From Sanguinoderma infundibulare (Eukaryota; Basidiomycota; Agaricomycetes; Polyporales; Polyporaceae): DNA of 64,000 nucleotides. The DNA is taken from NCBI GenBank assembly GCA_032821775.1, contig JAVLRN010000001.1, positions 1,488,001-1,552,000 on the forward strand. Reading direction: 5' to 3'. Made by a program: the position numbers and the translations under genes. Each line of letters opens with the position of its first letter. Positions within the stretch are counted from its first letter, which is position 1. The notes under the pieces were generated by a model. The model had not been told where the DNA came from, searched no databases, and saw nothing but the letters and a program-made list of their open reading frames with translations. Positions 58,057-64,000 of this stretch are shown here, in pieces.

Positions 58057-59047
58057 CCCTCGGAAGACGTTTTGAACGCTGCCAACTTTGTCCTCTTCCC
58101 CACCTCCTCCCGGGCGCCTCTTCTTCCCTGTTTGGCCCGAGCGGCTTTTATTGGCCACCGGCCCGTCCTCATATAAGTGACACTCGGCAGGCGTTCAGGA
58201 TCAGAAGCGTCGCTTACGGCACTCCGTTCAACACATGTACGCGTTTCATACTAGGATTCAGGAGCAGTACAGACAGTAGACGGGATGCTGTCCAGAGCTC
58301 AGTCTAATTCCTGCACAAGCTGAATACAGAAGTGTACTTGGCCACGCCGCGAAACGTCGGCTATGCACTCATGAGATTCAGCAGCCAGGGACGCGTCAAT
58401 GCTGCAACCGGGTCCGTAATTTACGTTGTCAGTGGGTATGCCAGAAATACCTCCTCCAATTACAGGGAGGCCGAAAAAGCAGCTGGACAGAGACAGACAC
58501 CATCAGACCCAGCAACAATGCTAGCATGATACTCACATGCTGCAAAACTTGGCCACATCGCCCTGGAAAAAAGGCAGCAAAGCTAACCAGTGCCTCGGCA
58601 GAAGGACGCTCCCAACGAGGACCATATACTAAAATGGCTCCACTGTCATCTATGTCCGTATACATATGATCAGCTACGTAGACTAACGCGACGACTTGAA
58701 ACAGCGGAGGGTGGGTTTGGATTGCATAGAACCTCGAGAGAAGCAACAACGCTCGAATATTTATCCGCAATCCCAGATGACAGACCCAAACGCGGAGATC
58801 GAGGCGGCCATCGTTGTGTAAACTCAGGCGAGGAGAAACAATTATGCATTCGCAGCAACGCCCCGGCCTTCATACCCCCCATGCGTGACGTCATCGGAGA
58901 AAAAGGCGAGCGTACAACGGGTTCGGGCGATGTGTAGACTATATAGACAACATAAATTGGAAGTTAATCTATCATCCTACTGAATCCAATGTTCGAGCAG
59001 AAGTCAAGACAGGTCGTTGGACGGAATGATACTCGTTACATAGCTCA
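58057..59047. other. Intergenic region
   Basis: About 1 kb between the MUG70 promoter side and the 3' end of the TMEM33-like gene. Short frames only; nothing recognised. Confidence 0.4.
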
Positions 59048-60244
59048 CTAACGGCGTGCACCCGCACCCGCAGCTCCAGCACCCGCACCGTTCTGAGCAG
59101 CGGCACCGCCGTTCAAAGACGAGCCCGCCCATCTGACAATAAGGCTCGTAAACTGATTGTAGACCTGCGCCAGCACAGGGGGCCTTCCGGGGCTTTCCAC
59201 AAACTGCTTGACCTTGGCGTGGAAGACGGCGAACGCCTCCCGCGTGAACTTGGACTGGTACCAGCGCTGACGGAGGAAGTGCGCATAGACGACGGGAGCA
59301 AAGAGAGCGAGGCGGAAGGTAAGCGCTCCGAAAGTAACGCGAGCCATAATCGCAATCTCAGTGAAAGCGACGGCCCTCATGGCGTTGTCGTAGTTGGCTG
59401 CGCATGATATCAGAGGTTGACGCGGGACAGAAGAGAGCCTGAAAGGCCGACCTTTCACCCAGACTTGCAGCTTCTTGGAAAGGGGATGAGGAGTGGGAGC
59501 GGCGCCAGCCTGAGCGGGAGCCCCAGGAGGCAGGAACTGGGGCATCAAGGTCGTGCGCGTGAACGTGAGTGCGTGGAAGAGGGAGAAAATGGCGTAGGGA
59601 ACAAGGGCAACTGTACACAAAGAGTTCAGCAGACTGAAAGCAGTTCGATCAAGTAGCCACGTACGCGTTACTGGGCGCGAAGTCCACCAGAAGAACGCGA
59701 GCAGGAAGTATTGCACATTCTTCAGCAGATGCAACACGTCAGACAATACAGGGGCGGCACAGATACAAGCATACCTCATCCAACAGGGCGCGCCTTATCC
59801 AGGCAGCATTGGGTTGCGGCATCTATGACATCGTCGGTCAGTCTAATCTGCATACATTTCCATCGCAGATACATACCCCTAGGGATTTTCTGAAAGTTCA
59901 AAGGTCAACACCCAGTGTCCACGAGCTACGCGAATAGTCGAATAGGGACTTACTGGCATACAATCGCATAACTAATGAGCGCCCCCGTGAAGCTCGCTGT
60001 ACCCCGAGCCACCTCAACAACTTCCCTGGGACCCCTCAAAGCAAGAACGACGCACCTCTGTACCAGAACGAGGAGACAGCTCTGAACATCAGCTTGGCAA
60101 GGAAAAAGCGAAGCGAGCATATGAGGAGGAGGAAGTGGCCTGCAGCCCACAGGTAGTGCTGTTCCCGGGGCCAAGCCATTCAGCATAGCCATTCAAACCG
60201 GCGGCAATTGAGGATGGGAGCACACTGACCTGCGTCGTAGCCAT
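59048..60244 (-). CDS. TMEM33/Pom33-family ER and nuclear-envelope membrane protein
   Basis: Minus-strand exons 60230-60244, 60056-60158, 59954-59996, 59877-59889, 59775-59822, 59665-59719, 59452-59610 and 59048-59397 sum to 786 nt, 261 aa. Membrane segments: YLWAAGHFLLLICSLRFF, FTGALISYAIVCQ, NVQYFLLAFFWWTSRPV, LALVPYAIFSLFHALTF. Conserved family features include QPNAAWIRRALLDENVQYFL. The luminal/cytosolic C-terminus has EAFAVFHAKVKQFVESP and ends Gly/Ala-rich. Yeast and animal relatives shape ER tubules and aid nuclear-pore distribution. The 13-nt exon (Gln-Lys-Ser-Leu-Gly) is required for frame. Family call is firm; start exon encodes only five residues. Confidence 0.85.
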
Positions 60245-60629
60245 TGCGCTCTTGCGTGCTGTCGTACGGGGGCGAAAATGGGAGTGGGCTGGCGGGACGT
60301 GGTTGAGTGACACAGAGAACGCCGCGCGGTGACGCACACGAGGTCCAGCTTTAGGGCCGGCGCGCGCTGCTCAGGCGCTCGCAGCAACGGCGCCATCAAC
60401 GGGCAACATCCGCACGCCACACACGTTGTGGGACTACGCCGCGAATGCCAGGGGCCATCGCAACGTTGTGGCCCAGCGGGTCATGCCAGGTCGTATGTTT
60501 ACAGCATGAAGCATGGAATCAATACACAACTTCCTTACGCGAAAGCACACGACACATAAAGAACAACACGAGGACTCGATAGAAAAACTCGGAGGAAAGA
60601 GGGAAGGCAAGGTGCCGGCAGTGGGTTCA
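60245..60629. other. Intergenic: TMEM33-like promoter / HAS1 3' flank
   Basis: About 385 bases; no separate feature recognised. Confidence 0.4.
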
Positions 60630-62576
60630 TCAACTCCATTGCGTCCCCTCCGCTTTCTGTTTCTTTCGTTCCATGCCCTTCCGGTACACCTCCTTCTCTA
60701 GTCTCTTTCGCCCGAGCGTCTCCTCCCGCTTTGATCTCGACTGGTCGCGCATGTTCCTCCTCGAGTTCTGCTTCACGTCCTCCTCCACAGCCTCGTCGCC
60801 CGACTCCTTGTCCACCGCGTCAATTTCTTCCCAGTCCTCTTCGTCATACCCCTCTCGCTTCCGTTTCTTCCCAGACTTGCCGCCGCCGACGTTGAGGTTG
60901 ACGCGCGGCGGCACCGTGAGACCGAACGACCTACCGACCTTGGCGAGATCGAGCTGGTTGACGTCAAATATCTTCTTATGGGAGTACGACGCGTACGCCT
61001 GGAGATAAGACCGATAGCCTTCCTTGGCGGACTGCCAGAGATGGTAGTTGTTTTTTAAGAGCCCCTCAAGCTAGGACGGCTAAAGTCAGTAATTCTTCTG
61101 CACGAACACGCATAATTACGTGTGTACGCACCTGTGTCTGGACGTTGCTGATTTTGTTGGCAGGGAAGGTGTACTCGTTGAGCGGAACTTTTGCCTCCTT
61201 GAGGTACCGAAGGAAGCCAAGTTCGCTCGGAAGGAGGAACATGAGACTTTTGCCGTCATTGCCAGCACGAGCAGTCCGCCCCACTCGGTGTATATAGTCT
61301 CGCGGATCATCCGGCGGATCGTACTGGATGATCCAATCCACCAGAGGAATGTCGAGACCTCGCGCAGCAACATTTGTGCAAAGAAGAATGCCAGTCTCGG
61401 CATTACGGAATTCCATAAAGGTTGCTGTCCGCTTCTGCTGTTTTTGGTTGCCCTGTTAAAACTTCGTCAGATTGCTACAATATATGGACGTTGAGGAGGA
61501 AACACACGTGAAGATCAAGTACCGGCACATCGATATAGTTGAGGAGTTCGGCGTGGTACTTTACAGATCTACAACTCGAGAAGAAGACGATCATCTTCTT
61601 CTTGATATTCTTCTTCAAGAAGGTGAAGAGGAGAAGGAATCGGCGATCTGAAGGGCAGACGACATAGCCTTGAGTCAATGTCGAGACCGTGCTCGTGTTC
61701 TCCCCCTTGTCGACGTCGACGAGAATGGGACCAGGTCGTAGTGATATCCGTGCAAGGTCGGTGACCTTGTTTGTCTGCGTCGCTGAAAAGAGCATCGACT
61801 GACGGCCCTCTAGGAAGCCCGTTTAGTTATGCGTTCGCAAAGAGGTCATAGAACATCGTACCACTAGGAAGAGTAGAGATGATCTTTTTCATCTGCTCCT
61901 CGAAACCGACCTCCAATATCCGGTCTGCCTCGTCAATGACAAGACTCTTGAGGTTCCTGAAGACAAACCCCTTCGTACCCTGTGTACAACTGTTTGAGAC
62001 GTCCGTGGAGTTGCCACGATGGGACGAAACGTACCTCCAGGTGATCTATTAACCGACCAGGCGTCGCAATAAGCAAGTTGACGCCCTTCTGCAACTTCAC
62101 CTCCTCTCCTTTACGGTTCGCGCCTCCCATGAGAATACCGAATGTTTGTGAATGGAATTGCATGAGCTCCCTTGCGACATCAAAGATCTGCAGCGCGAGC
62201 TCTCGCGTCGGGGAGATGATAATGACGCCAGTACCTAGAAGCGTGAAGTCACAAGTATCAGCTCCTTCGCATATTATGCGAACGAGTGAATGAGTTAATG
62301 CGCACCATTACGGGGCTTGAACTTCAGTCGGTGTAGCAGTTCCACCGCAGGGATGAGGAAGGCCAGAGTTTTCCCGGAGCCTGTCCTTGCTGCACCCAAG
62401 ACGTCCTTCCCTGCAAGGAGCGGGGAAATGGACTTCTCCTGGATAGGGGTCATTGTTTCAAACTTCATCTCCTTCAGGGCCCTCATGGTTGGCTCTGAGA
62501 GACCGAGCTCAGAGAAAGGTTTGCGGGAAGGACCGCCCTGCGAAGAGGCGGGTGCGTTTGAGTCGTCCAAAGCCAT
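60630..62576 (-). CDS. HAS1: DEAD-box ATP-dependent RNA helicase Has1 (DDX18)
   Basis: Nucleolar helicase for ribosome biogenesis (60S maturation and snoRNA release). Minus-strand exons 62306-62576, 62035-62234, 61862-61979, 61508-61809, 61132-61452 and 60630-61070 sum to 1653 nt, 550 aa. All motifs are present in order: F and Q motif ([14 protein letters not shown]), ARTGSGKT (I), SPTRELALQ (Ia), ATPGRL (Ib), IDEADRILE (II), FSATQT (III), [17 protein letters not shown] (IV), [11 protein letters not shown] (V), [10 protein letters not shown] (VI). The Has1-specific tail follows: [17 protein letters not shown], then a Lys/Glu-rich nucleolar-type C-terminus. The N-terminal extension is short (~23 residues). 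Divergent from PTH2 with 171 bp between ATGs. Confidence 0.95.
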
Positions 62577-62747
62577 CAGGACGTCGGCAGGAAAGAAAAT
62601 CTAGGAAACAACGACCCGCTAGACCCGAGAGCAGAGGGACACAGAGAGCACGGTCGAGAGGTCGAGGGGAAATAGCAGGAAGACAAGCGCCAAGCAGCCG
62701 CAAAAACTCGAGAACAGCTACGGAAATGGTCCGGCAAACGCCGCACC

Positions 62748-63757
62748 ATGTCTTCCCTCTCTACTGCTCAGAGTGGTCTGTTCACATCTCCTCTACTTCT
62801 GTTTGTATTGTTCTCACATGGCTCTAAGTGGTATTCACCGTCTCCTTGGCCACCTCCCTCAGTGCTGGATTCGCTTTGGGAGCATGGGCTACCTACAGAG
62901 AAGGAAATGCTGCAGCATCTAGCGCACCGTCCGCGACGAAGCCCGAGCCTCCAAAGGACGCCGAGGTGGAGAGCGACGGCGAGGAAGAGCTGGCTGATGG
63001 GGACCTCTCTGCTGTGAAACCTGGTTTCTTGGAGCCTTGCAAGCTGGTATCGTCCACCCGCCCGTTCGGAATGGGGACACCTTGACCTTATATTTCATAG
63101 CTCCTGGTCGTACGAACGGATCTCGGAATGAGTACAGGCAAAATCGCTGCGCAGTAAGTGAATTCCATCTGCACCGTGGTTTCGTATCTCATCCATCCTA
63201 TAAAGGTGCGGGTAGGTGCAACGAGTCCTCAATACTGCTCGTCTACTCAACCATCTTCAAGCCATGCAACACTTGCGTGCTATAAAGCCCTGCAGAAGAC
63301 GAATCCTGCTGTGAGAGCATCTTTGACCGAATTCTCAAGCTGCCTACTGACCTGTTGGGCAGCTGCTGAAACACTGGGAACAGACCGGGTGAGCAATGGG
63401 ACACGCGGTTACCAGCGGTGCGGCGCATTGACGTAACCCACAGTCAAGCGAAGGTCGCCCTGAAAGCAAGTTCAGAAGATGAACTTCTGGAGTTGGAAGC
63501 GATGGCCAAGAGCTTGAATTTAGCTGCTCGTTCGATTCTCGACGCGTCAGTTTCCATCGCACCTGCTCCAGCTATCAGACTAACCATGACATCTGTTCAG
63601 TGGTCGGACACAAATCGCTGCAGGCTCCCGTACTGTGCTAGGAATTGGTCCAGGTCGGTTACCAGAAGTTCGGCTGTGCTGCAGAAGTGTAACATCGGTT
63701 TTCGCAGGTCCCGTAGACTTAGTGAACAAGGTTACGGGCAAGCTGCGGTTACTGTGA
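62748..63757 (+). CDS. PTH2: Peptidyl-tRNA hydrolase 2 (PTH2/Bit1 family), membrane-anchored
   Basis: Cleaves peptidyl-tRNA released from stalled ribosomes. Nine exons (62748-62772, 62829-63046, 63101-63153, 63206-63211, 63262-63310, 63363-63388, 63444-63545, 63601-63653, 63708-63757) sum to 582 nt, 193 aa. The N-terminal hydrophobic segment ([17 protein letters not shown]) suggests a mitochondrial or ER anchor; an acidic linker ([12 protein letters not shown]) follows. The catalytic domain reads [68 protein letters not shown], ending [11 protein letters not shown], a typical PTH2 C-terminus. The Cys-Gly of AAQCGHAT comes from a 6-nt exon between 52- and 50-nt introns; without it the conserved motif is broken. 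Confidence 0.93.
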
Positions 63758-64000
63758 TCGCATCCTTGTGTGTTATCTCCGTCGGTTCACTGCTTGCCTT
63801 CTCGGATGACCTATTCTAGAACTGCTTATCGCTGTCATAGCAATTAGAATGAGTTCGCCAACTGATTCGGCGTGAAATGTCCGGAATTGGTTTCAGGTGA
63901 CGTCGCCCGCTGGCAGCTCCACTGCTGGTTAGGCGCCGGGATGGATCGGTGCCAACATTTTGAGGAACGCGCCGAGGAGCTCTTGTGGAGTTCTCACCAG
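63758..64000. other. 3' flank of PTH2 to window end
   Basis: No feature recognised in the last ~240 bases. Confidence 0.4.

Overview
This window is a chromosome segment of a filamentous basidiomycete, most likely an Agaricomycete. The evidence is GC-rich coding sequence, genes broken by many introns of about 50-60 nt, and protein families typical of that group: UPF0658 Golgi proteins, Chp1-like chromodomain proteins, a SAGA Sgf11 subunit, Ulp1 and mitochondrial biotin synthase. I assembled exon chains by eye from GT/AG boundaries. For most genes the exon lengths sum exactly to an open frame, and that is the main support for the models.

Layout. 1-14 kb: 3' end of the XPA/Rad14 repair gene (+), a peroxisomal acyl-CoA thioesterase ending in SKL (+), ribosomal protein eS27 (-), an intronless BTG-domain protein (+), a small unknown gene (+), biotin synthase (+), and a REX4-type exonuclease-fold protein that has lost its catalytic acids (+). 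13-22 kb: splicing factor BCAS2/SPF27 (-) divergent from complex I 30 kDa subunit (+), which converges on MTC1-like (-). MTC1-like is divergent from a 991-aa Chp1-like chromodomain protein (+), followed by peroxisomal membrane protein PMP4 (+). 24-25 kb: a Ras-type GTPase (-) whose frame appears to need a 2-nt microexon.

25-40 kb is gene-sparse. I could support only a small unknown protein (-, 33 kb), a Yippee protein (-, 37 kb), and an inverted-repeat/hairpin element at 34.2-35.2 kb. 40-53 kb: a kinase gene whose catalytic-loop segment is deleted (+), SUMO protease Ulp1 (+) converging on the SNARE Bet1 (-), a UPF0658 membrane protein (-), and a major facilitator transporter (+). 53-64 kb: SAGA subunit Sgf11 (-), a CBS-PB1 Mug70-like membrane protein (-), a TMEM33/Pom33-family protein (-), and DEAD-box helicase Has1 (-) divergent from peptidyl-tRNA hydrolase 2 (+).

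Most genes are single-copy housekeeping functions and do not form one pathway. Close divergent start codons (BCAS2/NDUFS3, HAS1/PTH2, MTC1/chromodomain) suggest shared promoters. The most unusual signals are: very small exons (2, 6, 7, 9, 11, 11, 13 and 15 nt); exons that carry only the start codon; two GC-AG introns; two places where only a 25-nt intron restores frame; the catalytically dead exonuclease fold; and the kinase lacking its HRD/DFG region. I saw no CRISPR array, rRNA, tRNA or intact transposase gene.
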